Shown here: positions 25,645 to 33,518 of the stretch, one piece after another
How positions within the stretch are numbered: position 1 is the first letter of the stretch
How the letters are laid out: the number at the start of each line of letters is the position of its first letter
DNA from: Streptomyces sp. NBC_00091
GTDB taxonomy: Bacteria > Actinomycetota > Actinomycetes > Streptomycetales > Streptomycetaceae
Assembly: GCF_026343185.1 (NCBI RefSeq)
Contig: NZ_JAPEMA010000004.1
Coordinates: 124,001-188,000 of the forward strand
Length of the DNA: 64,000 bases
Direction: 5' to 3'
Translations under genes and position numbers: made by a program
Notes under the pieces: model-generated
Told to the model about the DNA's origin: nothing
Database searches by the model: none
Seen by the model: only the letters and a program-made list of their open reading frames with translations

Positions 25645-26393
25645 TCGGCCTTGTCCTCGCTGCCGGTGCCGGACGCCGCCTGCGTCCCTACACCGACACC
25701 CTGCCCAAGGCCCTCGTGCCCGTCGGTCCCGAGGGCCGGGAGGACAGCCTCACCGTCCTCGACCTGACCCTGGGCAACTTCGCCGAGGTCGGCCTCACCG
25801 AGGTCGCGATCGTCGTCGGCTACCGCAAGGAAGCCGTCTACGAGCGCCGGGAGGCCCTGGAGGCCAAGTACGGCGTCAAGATCACGCTGATCGACAACGA
25901 CAAGGCCGAGGAGTGGAACAACGCCTACTCCCTGTGGTGCGCGCGTGACGTCCTCAAGCAGGGTGTGATCCTCGCCAACGGCGACACCGTCCACCCGGTC
26001 TCCGTCGAGAAGACCCTCCTCGCCGCCCGCGGCAACGGCCAGAAGATCATCCTCGCCCTCGACACGGTCAAGCACCTGGCCGACGAGGAGATGAAGGTCA
26101 TCACGGCTGACGGCCAGGGAGTCCGGAAGATCACCAAGCTGATGGACCCGGCCACCGCGACCGGCGAGTACATCGGTGTCACCCTCATCGAGCCCGAGGC
26201 CGCCGAGCAGCTCGCCGAGGCTCTGAAGACCACCTTCGAGCGCGACCCCGACCTCTACTACGAGGACGGCTACCAGCAGCTCGTCGACGACGGCTTCACC
26301 ATCGACGTCGCCCCCATCGGCGACGTCAAGTGGGTCGAGATCGACAACCACGACGACCTCGCCAAGGGCCGGACGATCGCATGCCAGTACTGA
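25641..26393 (+). CDS. Nucleotidyltransferase (phosphocholine cytidylyltransferase-like)
   Basis: A 250-residue single-domain nucleotidyltransferase. The NTP-binding loop is at the N-terminus (IGLVLAAGAGRRLRPYT, then PKALVPVG). Metal and sugar-site aspartates follow in LANGDTVHP and the late VEIDNHDDLAKG. It resembles the LicC-type group that makes CDP-choline or similar CDP-alcohols, which suits neighbours that consume CDP-alcohols. Its ATG overlaps the previous stop (ATGA) and its end overlaps the next gene by 13 bases, so it is part of the same translational unit. Substrate choice between CTP and other NTPs cannot be read from sequence. Confidence 0.85.
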   Translation: MIGLVLAAGAGRRLRPYTDTLPKALVPVGPEGREDSLTVLDLTLGNFAEVGLTEVAIVVGYRKEAVYERREALEAKYGVKITLIDNDKAEEWNNAYSLWCARDVLKQGVILANGDTVHPVSVEKTLLAARGNGQKIILALDTVKHLADEEMKVITADGQGVRKITKLMDPATATGEYIGVTLIEPEAAEQLAEALKTTFERDPDLYYEDGYQQLVDDGFTIDVAPIGDVKWVEIDNHDDLAKGRTIACQY

Positions 26394-27442
26394 CGCGGCT
26401 GATCCCCTCGCCGGTCGTCGTCGACATCAGCTGCGGGGCGATGGACAAGCTGGAGGGCATTCTCGCCGACCAGCGGATCTCCGCGTCCGGCCGGCTCGCG
26501 ATCGCGATCAGCGGGGGCTCCGGACAGGCGCTGCGCGCCCGTCTGGAGCCGGCCCTGCCGCACGCCGACTGGTACCCGGTCGTCGACGGCACCATCGACT
26601 CGGCGGTCAAGCTGGCCGACGACATAAAGGGCCGCCGCTACGACGCCGTCGTGGGGCTGGGCGGCGGGAAGATCATCGACGTGGCGAAGTACGCCGCGGC
26701 GCGGGTCGGCCTGCCCATGGTGGCCATCGCCACCAACCTCTCCCACGACGGCATCTGCTCCCCGGTGTCCATCCTGGACAACGACAACGGCCGTGGCTCC
26801 TACGGCGTCCCCACGCCGATCGCCATGGTGATCGACCTCGACGTGATCCGCGAGGCGCCCACCCGCTTCATCCGCGCCGGCATCGGCGACGTGATCTCCA
26901 ACATCTCGGCCATCGCCGACTGGGAGCTCTCGCACCGCGTCACCGGCGAGTCCGTGGACGGCCTGGCCGCCGCCATGGCCCGTACCGCAGGCGAGTCCGT
27001 ACTGCGCCACCCCGGCGGATGCGGCGACGACGAGTTCCTCACCGTGCTCTCCGAGGCCCTCGTGCTCTCCGGCATCGCCATGTCGATCAGCGGGGACAGC
27101 CGGCCCTCCTCCGGGGCCTGCCACGAGATCAGCCACGCCTTCGACCTGCTCTACCCGGGGCGCTCCGCGCTCCACGGCGAGCAGGTCGGCATCGGCGCCG
27201 CCTTCGCCATGCACCTGCGCGGGGCCGCCGAGCAGTCCGGCCTGTTCACGGAGGTCCTGCGCCGCCACGGCCTGCCCGTACTGCCCGAGGAGATCGGGTT
27301 CAGCGTGGACGAGTTCGTCACCGCGGTCGAGTACGCCCCCCAGACCCGCCCGGGACGCTTCACGATCCTGGAGCACCTCAACCTGCCCGCAGCCGAGATC
27401 AGGGACGCTTACGCCGACTATGCCCAGACCATCCGTAGCTGA
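26381..27442 (+). CDS. sn-glycerol-1-phosphate dehydrogenase (AraM/EgsA-like)
   Basis: A 353-residue iron/zinc-type alcohol dehydrogenase fold resembling bacterial AraM and archaeal EgsA, which reduce dihydroxyacetone phosphate to sn-glycerol-1-phosphate. Visible features are the nucleotide loop VGLGGGKIIDVAKYAA near residue 90, the metal-binding aspartate in ATNLSHDGICSP and metal histidines in EISHAFD and ALHGEQVG. The product has the chirality opposite to normal bacterial glycerolipids. It overlaps the nucleotidyltransferase gene by 13 bases and the next CDP-alcohol transferase gene by 23, implying a shared pathway. It could alternatively act on a related polyol phosphate. Confidence 0.82.
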   Translation: MPVLTRLIPSPVVVDISCGAMDKLEGILADQRISASGRLAIAISGGSGQALRARLEPALPHADWYPVVDGTIDSAVKLADDIKGRRYDAVVGLGGGKIIDVAKYAAARVGLPMVAIATNLSHDGICSPVSILDNDNGRGSYGVPTPIAMVIDLDVIREAPTRFIRAGIGDVISNISAIADWELSHRVTGESVDGLAAAMARTAGESVLRHPGGCGDDEFLTVLSEALVLSGIAMSISGDSRPSSGACHEISHAFDLLYPGRSALHGEQVGIGAAFAMHLRGAAEQSGLFTEVLRRHGLPVLPEEIGFSVDEFVTAVEYAPQTRPGRFTILEHLNLPAAEIRDAYADYAQTIRS

Positions 27443-28199
27443 ACTCCGGCCCGTCGTTCACCCGCCGGGCGTCAAGGACCGGCGCAGTGGCGAGCACTGG
27501 GGCGGCCGCCTGTACATGCGCGAGATCTCGCTGCGCATCACCCGGCTCCTGGTCACCACCAAGGTCACGCCCAACCAGCTGACCTACGTGATGACCCTCG
27601 CCGGCGTCCTCGCCGCTCCGGCCCTGCTGGTGCCCGGGGTGCTCGGCGCCGTCCTCGGCGTGGTCGCGGTCCAGCTCTACCTGCTGCTCGACTGCGTCGA
27701 CGGCGAGGTCGCGCGCTGGAAGAAGCAGTTCTCCCTGTCCGGGGTCTACCTGGACCGGGTCGGCGCCTACCTGTGCGACGCGGCCGTCCTGGTCGGATTC
27801 GGCCTGCGCGCCGCCGACCTGTGGGGCAGCGGGCGCGTCGACTGGCTGTGGGCCTTCCTCGGCACCCTCGCCGCCCTCGGCGCGATCCTGATCAAGGCCG
27901 AGACCGACCTGGTCGGCGTTGCCCGCCACCAGGCCGGGAAGCCGGTGGTCAAGGACGCGGCGGCCGAGCCGCGCTCGTCCGGCATGGCGCTGGCCCGCCG
28001 GGCCGCCGCCGCGCTCAAGTTCCACCGCCTGGTCCTCGGCATCGAGGCCTCCCTGCTGATCCTGGTCCTGGCCATCGCCGACCAGGTCCGGGGCGACCTG
28101 TACTTCTCCCGGCTGGGCGTCGCCGTGCTCGCCGGCATCGCCCTGCTGCAGACCGTGCTGCACCTGGTGTCGATCCTGGCCTCCAGCAGGCTCAAGTGA
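27420..28199 (+). CDS. CDP-alcohol phosphotransferase family protein with altered catalytic motif
   Basis: A 259-residue membrane protein with the CDP-alcohol phosphotransferase layout: N-terminal amphipathic LLVTTKVTPNQLTY, then several helices. The motif reads D91-x-x-D94-G-E-V-A-R99, then G108-V-Y-L-D112, but the fourth aspartate expected at 116 is alanine. Loss of that residue, usually the catalytic base, questions classical activity; the subfamily may use another residue or be a partner of the first transferase in the operon. The first ~25 residues are a short soluble extension. The start overlaps the dehydrogenase gene, and the stop overlaps the glycosyltransferase GTG. Confidence 0.8.
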   Translation: MPRPSVAELRPVVHPPGVKDRRSGEHWGGRLYMREISLRITRLLVTTKVTPNQLTYVMTLAGVLAAPALLVPGVLGAVLGVVAVQLYLLLDCVDGEVARWKKQFSLSGVYLDRVGAYLCDAAVLVGFGLRAADLWGSGRVDWLWAFLGTLAALGAILIKAETDLVGVARHQAGKPVVKDAAAEPRSSGMALARRAAAALKFHRLVLGIEASLLILVLAIADQVRGDLYFSRLGVAVLAGIALLQTVLHLVSILASSRLK

Positions 28200-29080
28200 C
28201 GGGCCCGATGCGGCTGGGCGCCGTGATCATCACCATGGGCAACCGCCCCGACGAGCTGAAGGCGCTCCTCGACTCGGTGGCCCGGCAGGAGGGCGATCCC
28301 GTCGAGGTGGTCGTCGTCGGCCAGGGCGTGAAGGTCACCGGGCTCCCGGAGGGCGTGCGCACCGTCGAGCTGCCCGAGAACCTGGGCATCCCGGGCGGGC
28401 GCAACGTCGGCATCGAGGCCTTCGGCCCCGGCGGCGGCGAGGTGGACGCCCTGCTCTTCCTCGACGACGACGGGCTGCTGGAGCGCACCGACACCGCCGA
28501 GCTGTGCCGGCAGGCCTTCGCCGAGGACCCGGAGCTGGGCATCGTCAGCTTCCGGATCGCCGACCCGCAGACCGGCGAGACCCAGCGCCGCCACGTGCCC
28601 CGGCTGCGCGCCTCGGACCCGATGCGCTCCTCCCGCGTGACCACCTTCCTGGGCGGCGCCAACGCCGTCCGCACGAAGGTGTTCGAGCAGGTCGGAACGC
28701 TGCCCGGGGAGTTCTTCTACGCCCACGAGGAGACCGACCTGGCCTGGCGGGCGCTCGACGCCGGGTGGCTGATCGACTACCGGGCGGACATGGTGCTGCT
28801 GCACCCGACGACCGCTCCCTCCCGCCACGCGGTGTACCACCGTATGGTGGCCCGTAACCGGGTGTGGCTCGCCCGCCGCAACCTGCCCGCCCCGCTGGTC
28901 CCGGTCTACCTGGGCGTCTGGCTCGCGCTGACGCTCGTACGCAGGCCCTCGGTGCCGGCGCTCAAGGCCTGGTTCGGCGGGTTCAAGGAGGGCTGGACCA
29001 CCCCCTGCGGCCCCCGGCGCCCGATGAGGTGGCGTACGGTCTGGCGGCTGACGCGGCTGGGCCGACCGCCCGTCATCTGA
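28196..29080 (+). CDS. Glycosyltransferase family 2
   Basis: A GT-A fold glycosyltransferase of 294 residues. It has the AVIITMGNRPDELKALLDS nucleotide-binding start, a GIPGGRNVGIEAF segment, the DDD metal motif in LLFLDDDGLL, an FLGGANAVR acceptor-side stretch and the catalytic-base-like HEETDLAWR (ED motif). The C-terminal hydrophobic stretch PVYLGVWLALTLV could sit on the membrane. The GTG at 28196 overlaps the previous stop (GTGA); an ATG at 28208 is an alternative. It would add a sugar to the lipid or polymer product made by the neighbouring transferases. Donor sugar unknown. Confidence 0.87.
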   Translation: MTGPMRLGAVIITMGNRPDELKALLDSVARQEGDPVEVVVVGQGVKVTGLPEGVRTVELPENLGIPGGRNVGIEAFGPGGGEVDALLFLDDDGLLERTDTAELCRQAFAEDPELGIVSFRIADPQTGETQRRHVPRLRASDPMRSSRVTTFLGGANAVRTKVFEQVGTLPGEFFYAHEETDLAWRALDAGWLIDYRADMVLLHPTTAPSRHAVYHRMVARNRVWLARRNLPAPLVPVYLGVWLALTLVRRPSVPALKAWFGGFKEGWTTPCGPRRPMRWRTVWRLTRLGRPPVI

Positions 29081-29178
29081 CAAGCTCGCGTCTGGGACCA
29101 TGAACCCCATCAAGGGTCCGGCGCTCCAGCCCCGAAAAGTCCCTCCTGCCGCATCTTGAAGACGGAAAGTTTCAACTT

Positions 29179-30108
29179 GTGAGTGACACAACCCACGACG
29201 GCGCCCTCGCCACGAGCAAGCCGCCGTCCGACGACGCGGGGCTCAGCCCCGCGGAGCTCGCCAGGAAGTACGGCCTGTCCGTCAGCGGCGCGCGGCCCAG
29301 CCTCGGCGGATACGTGCGGCAGCTCTGGGGGCGGCGCCACTTCATCATGGCCTTCTCCCGGGCCAAGCTGGTGGCGCAGTACAGCCAGGCCAAGCTCGGC
29401 CAGATCTGGCAGGTGGCGACCCCCCTGCTCAACGCTCTGGTCTACTACCTGATCTTCGGCCTGATCCTGAACGCGGGCCGGGGCATGGAGAAGGGGGTGT
29501 ACATCCCCTTCCTGGTGATGGGTATCTTCGTCTTCACCTTCACCCAGAACTCGCTGATGGCGGGCGTCCGGGCGATCCCCACCAACCTCGGGCTGGTCCG
29601 CGCGCTGCACTTCCCGCGCGCCTCGCTGCCGATCTCCTTCTCGATGCAGCAGCTCCAGCAGCTGATGTACTCGATGATCGTCGTGCTCGTCGTCGCCGTC
29701 GCCTTCGGGAACTACCCGCGGCTGTCGTGGCTGCTGGTGATCCCGGCGCTGGTCCTGCAGTTCGTCTTCAACACCGGCCTCGCCCTGGTCTTCGCGCGGA
29801 TGGGGTCCAAGACCCCCGACCTCGCGCAGCTGATGCCCTTCCTCACGCGCACGTGGATGTACGCCTCGGGCGTCATGTTCTCGATCAGTGAGATGCTGAA
29901 GGACAAGCCGGCGTGGATCGCGGACGTGCTCCAGTGGAACCCCGCCGCGATCTACATGGACCTGGTCCGCTTCGCCCTGATCGACGGCTACGGCCGGGAG
30001 AACCTCCCGCCGCACGTCTGGGCCTTCGCGACCGGCTGGGCCGTCCTGATCGGCCTCGGCGGCTTCGTGTACTTCTGGAAGGCTGAGGAGCGTTACGGCC
30101 GTGGCTGA
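29179..30108 (+). CDS. ABC-2 type transporter permease (TagG-like)
   Basis: A 309-residue permease with six hydrophobic segments after a cytoplasmic N-terminus of about 90 residues. Segments include LLNALVYYLIFGLILNAG, PFLVMGIFVFTFTQNSLM, SMIVVLVVAVAFG, LVIPALVLQFVFNTGLALVF and GWAVLIGLGGFVYFW. The pattern matches polysaccharide and teichoic-acid exporters of the TagG/Wzm type. It starts with GTG and overlaps the ATPase gene by eight bases. About 98 bases separate it from the glycosyltransferase, so it is probably in the same transcript and exports the product of that operon. Confidence 0.88.
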   Translation: MSDTTHDGALATSKPPSDDAGLSPAELARKYGLSVSGARPSLGGYVRQLWGRRHFIMAFSRAKLVAQYSQAKLGQIWQVATPLLNALVYYLIFGLILNAGRGMEKGVYIPFLVMGIFVFTFTQNSLMAGVRAIPTNLGLVRALHFPRASLPISFSMQQLQQLMYSMIVVLVVAVAFGNYPRLSWLLVIPALVLQFVFNTGLALVFARMGSKTPDLAQLMPFLTRTWMYASGVMFSISEMLKDKPAWIADVLQWNPAAIYMDLVRFALIDGYGRENLPPHVWAFATGWAVLIGLGGFVYFWKAEERYGRG

Positions 30109-30883
30109 CAACACCCAGGGGCGCGTCCCCACCGTGATCGCGGACGAGGTGCACATCGTGTACCGCGTCAACACCGGCAGCTCCGGCAAGGGCAGTGCCA
30201 CCGCCGCGCTGAGCAAGATACTCCGCAGGGGCAAGGGCGACGCCCCGGGCGTCCGCCGGGTCCACGCCGTACGGGGCGTCTCCTTCACGGCGTACCGCGG
30301 CGAGGCCATCGGCCTCATCGGCTCCAACGGCTCCGGCAAGTCGACCCTGCTGCGCGCCATCGCGGGCCTGCTGCCCTGCGAGTCCGGCAAGGTCTACACC
30401 GACGGCCAGCCCTCGCTGCTGGGCGTCAACGCCGCACTGATGAACGACCTCACCGGCGAGCGCAACGTCGTCCTGGGCGGTCTCGCGATGGGCATGACCC
30501 GCGAGCAGATCAAGGAGCGCTACCAGGACATCGTCGACTTCTCGGGGATCAACGAGAAGGGCGACTTCATCTCCCTGCCGATGCGCACCTACTCCTCCGG
30601 CATGGCCGCGCGCCTGCGCTTCTCGATCGCCGCCGCCAAGGACCACGACGTCCTGATGATCGACGAGGCGCTCGCCACCGGTGACCGCAGCTTCCAGGTG
30701 CGTTCCGAGAACCGCATCCGCGAGCTGCGGGAGAAGGCCGGCACGGTCTTCCTGGTGAGCCACAACAACAAGTCCATCCGCGACACCTGCGACCGGGTGC
30801 TGTGGCTGGAAAAGGGCGAACTCCTGATGGACGGGCCCACCGAGGAAGTGGTCTCGGCGTACGAGAAGGCCAGCGGCCACTGA
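30101..30883 (+). CDS. ABC transporter ATP-binding protein (TagH/Wzt-like)
   Basis: A 260-residue ATPase partner of the preceding permease. Walker A is GSNGSGKST near residue 70, the signature region is MRTYSSGMAARLRFSIA, Walker B is VLMIDEALATGD and the switch histidine is in FLVSHNNKSI. The 40-residue N-terminal extension before the ABC core and the TYSSGM signature are characteristic of exporters of teichoic acid or O-antigen-like polymers. There is no Wzt-type C-terminal carbohydrate-binding domain. The start is the GTG at 30101. A hairpin terminator follows 30 bases after the stop. Confidence 0.9.
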   Translation: MADNTQGRVPTVIADEVHIVYRVNTGSSGKGSATAALSKILRRGKGDAPGVRRVHAVRGVSFTAYRGEAIGLIGSNGSGKSTLLRAIAGLLPCESGKVYTDGQPSLLGVNAALMNDLTGERNVVLGGLAMGMTREQIKERYQDIVDFSGINEKGDFISLPMRTYSSGMAARLRFSIAAAKDHDVLMIDEALATGDRSFQVRSENRIRELREKAGTVFLVSHNNKSIRDTCDRVLWLEKGELLMDGPTEEVVSAYEKASGH

Positions 30884-30915
30884 CCCGCTGGTCCCCCGCC
30901 GCTCCCGGCCCCGCA

Positions 30916-30944
30916 GGCCCCTGCCGCTCCCCGCGGCGGGGGCC
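30916..30944 (+). terminator. Hairpin terminator after the ABC exporter
   Basis: GGCCCCTGCCGC pairs with GCGGCGGGGGCC around a five-base loop (one T-G wobble). It closes the seven-gene operon. Confidence 0.75.
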
Positions 30945-31216
30945 TCGGCATGGGCGGCCGACATTCCGGGGCGCGGGGGCACCCGATAGGCCCCCGTGGC
31001 GTTGTACAGCGTAAGCTGGACCAGTTCTCAATCGCGCCAAGAGGGGACGATTCCCCGCAGCCGGATCTCCGGGGATACCCCCGGGTAAGGTCCGGCGGCG
31101 TGTCCGAAATGGGATGACTTGGGTCGGCAGTGTAGAACGGGAGACGTGACGGCAATGGCTACGGGAATTCTCCGGCCCCCAGGCACAGTGGCCGTCCCCG
31201 CCCCGGGCGGCGGGCG
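30945..31216 (+). promoter_or_regulatory. Spacer carrying the presumed hopanoid operon promoter
   Basis: This stretch belongs to the 333-base gap before hpnC and holds no gene that can be supported. It is less GC-rich around 31000-31160, as expected of a promoter region, but no -35/-10 pair with proper spacing could be assigned with confidence; TAGAAC near 31133 is one possible -10. Confidence 0.35.
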
Positions 31217-32170
31217 GTGACCCCCGGGCACGGCATCCGTCCCGCCCCGGGCCCGGCCCCCGAAGGCACCTCCGACCTGCTCCACGCGCGGGCCACCCTC
31301 GGCAAGGCCGCGGCGGAGAACTTCCCCGTCGCCCCCGCCTTCCTCCCGCGCGCCTGGCGCGAGGGCCTCATGGCCGTCTACGGCTACGCCCGCCTGGTCG
31401 ACGACATCGGCGACGGCGACCTCGCCCCCGGTGGCCGCGACGCCGTCCTCCTCGGCCTCGACCCGGCCGCCGTCGACGACCCGCTCGCCATGCTCGACGC
31501 CTTCGAGGCCGACCTGCTGCGCGTCTTCGGCGGCTCCGACGGCCCCCCGTGCCACCCCCTGCTGCTGGCCCTGCGCCCCGTCGTACGCGACCACGGCCTC
31601 AGCCCCGAGCCCTTCCTCGGGCTCATCGAGGCCAACCGCCAGGACCAGCGGGTCACGCGCTACGAGACGTACGGGGAGCTCCTCGACTACTGCGAGCTCT
31701 CCGCCAACACCGTCGGCCGCCTCGTGCTCTCCCTCACCGGCACCAGCACCCCCGAGCGGATCCGCCGCTCCGACGCGATCTGCACCGCCCTGCAGATCGC
31801 CGAGCACCTCCAGGACGTCACCGAGGACCTCGGCCGCGACCGGATCTACCTCCCGGCCGAGGACATGCGCCGCTTCCACGTCGCCGAGGCCGATCTCAAG
31901 GCCCCGTCCGCCGGAGCGTCCGTACGCGCCCTGATCGCCTTCGAGGCCGACCGCACGCGCGGGCTCCTGAATGAAGGAACCCCGCTCGTGGGTAGCGTCC
32001 ACGGCAGGCTGCGGCTGTTGCTCGCGGGATTCGTGGGAGGGGGGCGAGCCGCCCTGCGAGCGATCTCGGCCGCCGGCTTCGACGTGCTGCCCGGCCCGCC
32101 CAAGCCCACCCGGAGCCTCCTGCTCCGCGAGGTGGCCGCCGTCCTGCGCACAGCGCCGAGAAAGGGGTGA
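31217..32170 (+). CDS. hpnC: Hydroxysqualene synthase HpnC
   Basis: A 317-residue head-to-head prenyl synthase, first gene of the hopanoid operon. In the three-step bacterial route, HpnC converts presqualene diphosphate (made by HpnD) to hydroxysqualene. The two aspartate-rich motifs are D62-D63-I-G-D66 and D200-V-T-E-D204, with the conserved NTVGRLVLSLTG between them. It starts with GTG; its stop overlaps the GTG of hpnD. The HpnC assignment, rather than HpnD, follows from gene order and from its lower similarity to phytoene synthases; the two enzymes are paralogues. Confidence 0.9.
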   Translation: MTPGHGIRPAPGPAPEGTSDLLHARATLGKAAAENFPVAPAFLPRAWREGLMAVYGYARLVDDIGDGDLAPGGRDAVLLGLDPAAVDDPLAMLDAFEADLLRVFGGSDGPPCHPLLLALRPVVRDHGLSPEPFLGLIEANRQDQRVTRYETYGELLDYCELSANTVGRLVLSLTGTSTPERIRRSDAICTALQIAEHLQDVTEDLGRDRIYLPAEDMRRFHVAEADLKAPSAGASVRALIAFEADRTRGLLNEGTPLVGSVHGRLRLLLAGFVGGGRAALRAISAAGFDVLPGPPKPTRSLLLREVAAVLRTAPRKG

Positions 32171-33117
32171 GCCCGAACGTGGAGGGCCCCACACACGCGT
32201 CAGCACCGTCCGGCCAGGTCCTCGCGGCCTACAGCTACTGCGAGGCCGTCACCGGCACCCAGGCGCGCAACTTCGCCTACGGCATCCGGCTGCTGCCCAC
32301 CGACAAGCGGCAGGCGATGTCCGCGCTGTACGCCTTCTCGCGGCGCGTCGACGACATCGGCGACGGCACCCTCGCGCCCGGGGCCAAACTGGCCCGGCTG
32401 GAGGAGACCCGCGCCCTGCTCGGCCGGATCCGGGCCGGGGAGATCGAGGAGGACGACACCGACCCGGTCGCCGTCGCCCTCGCCCACGCCTCGCGCCGCT
32501 TCCCGATCCCGCTCGGCGGCCTCGACGAACTCATCGACGGCGTCCTGATGGACGTGCGCGGCGAGGAGTACGAGACCTGGGACGACCTCAAGGCCTACTG
32601 CCGCTGCGTGGCCGGCGCCATCGGGCGGCTCTCGCTCGGCGTGTTCGGCACGGTGGGCCCGGCGGACCGCGCCGACGAGTACGCCGACACCCTGGGCCTG
32701 GCCCTGCAACTCACCAACATCCTGCGCGACGTCCGCGAGGACGCCGGCAACGGGCGCACCTACCTGCCCGCCGAGGACCTCGCCAAGTTCGGCTGCTCCG
32801 AAGGCTTCCAGGGCGACCGGGCCCCCGCCGGCGCCGACTTCGCCGGGCTCGTGCACCACGAAGTCCGGCGCGCGCGGGCCCTGTTCGTCGAGGGCTACCG
32901 GCTGCTGCCGATGCTCGACCGGCGCAGCGGCGCCTGCGTGGCCGCCATGGCCGGCATCTACCGGCGCCTCCTGGACCGCATCGAGCGCGAACCCGAGGCG
33001 GTGCTGCGCGGGCGCGTCTCGCTGCCGACGCACGAGAAGGCGTACGTGGCCGTGCGCGGCCTGTCCGGCCTCGACGCCCGCACCGTCTCCCGCCGCAGCA
33101 CCCGGAGGCGGCCCTGA
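32167..33117 (+). CDS. hpnD: Presqualene diphosphate synthase HpnD
   Basis: Condenses two farnesyl diphosphates to presqualene diphosphate. It has 316 residues, with motifs D62-D63-I-G-D66 and D188-V-R-E-D192, the conserved YCRCVAGAIGRLS helix, and ARNFAYGIRLLP near the N-terminus, typical of the phytoene/presqualene synthase family. A GTG start overlaps the hpnC stop. The stop codon overlaps the ATG of a 133-residue ORF (TGATG), which in turn overlaps hpnE, so hpnC, hpnD, the small ORF and hpnE form one translationally coupled chain. Confidence 0.92.
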   Translation: MSPNVEGPTHASAPSGQVLAAYSYCEAVTGTQARNFAYGIRLLPTDKRQAMSALYAFSRRVDDIGDGTLAPGAKLARLEETRALLGRIRAGEIEEDDTDPVAVALAHASRRFPIPLGGLDELIDGVLMDVRGEEYETWDDLKAYCRCVAGAIGRLSLGVFGTVGPADRADEYADTLGLALQLTNILRDVREDAGNGRTYLPAEDLAKFGCSEGFQGDRAPAGADFAGLVHHEVRRARALFVEGYRLLPMLDRRSGACVAAMAGIYRRLLDRIEREPEAVLRGRVSLPTHEKAYVAVRGLSGLDARTVSRRSTRRRP

Positions 33118-33518
33118 TGCGCCCCACGGCGCCCCCCGCCCCGGCCGGGCCGCACCGCCCGGCCGCCGGCCGGCAGCCCGCCGCCGGGCCCGGCGGCGCG
33201 TCCCCGGACGGGTGCGTCGGCGGCATCCCCGGCCGGGCGCGCTTCGCCCCGGCGGGGCACCGCCGGGTGGCTTCCCGCTCCGGCCGGTCCGCAGGGCCCG
33301 GCCCGGTGTGGCCGTGCCGGCCGGGCGCCGGCCGGCAGCCCGGCGACGCGGCCCCGGGCGGGCACGCCGGGGCCGTCCCCGGCCGCGGGGGCCTCGCCCC
33401 GGTCCGCACGCGCGCCGCGCGGGCAACCATGCAGGCCGGGGCCGCGTCTGTCCGGGAGGGCTGCGCAGCCCCGGCACCATCCGGCCCGGCGGGCCGCACC
33501 ACCTCGGAGGCCTCATGA
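33117..33518 (+). CDS. Low-complexity 133-aa protein between hpnD and hpnE
   Basis: No family was recognised. The ATG overlaps the hpnD stop (TGATG) and the stop overlaps the hpnE start (ATGA), which argues strongly that it is translated. The protein is almost entirely Gly, Pro, Ala and Arg with repeated GRQPA- and GRARFAPAGHRR-like units, two or three cysteines, and no hydrophobic helix, so it is probably disordered and very basic. From memory, some Streptomyces hopanoid clusters carry a small poorly conserved gene at this position. It may also be a decaying or spacer ORF maintained only for coupling. Confidence 0.5.
   Translation: MRPTAPPAPAGPHRPAAGRQPAAGPGGASPDGCVGGIPGRARFAPAGHRRVASRSGRSAGPGPVWPCRPGAGRQPGDAAPGGHAGAVPGRGGLAPVRTRAARATMQAGAASVREGCAAPAPSGPAGRTTSEAS

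Noticed and set aside
30945..31216. A defined sigma-type promoter for the hopanoid operon
   Set aside because: Several -10-like hexamers exist, but none has a matching -35 at 16-19 bases, so no specific promoter is claimed.
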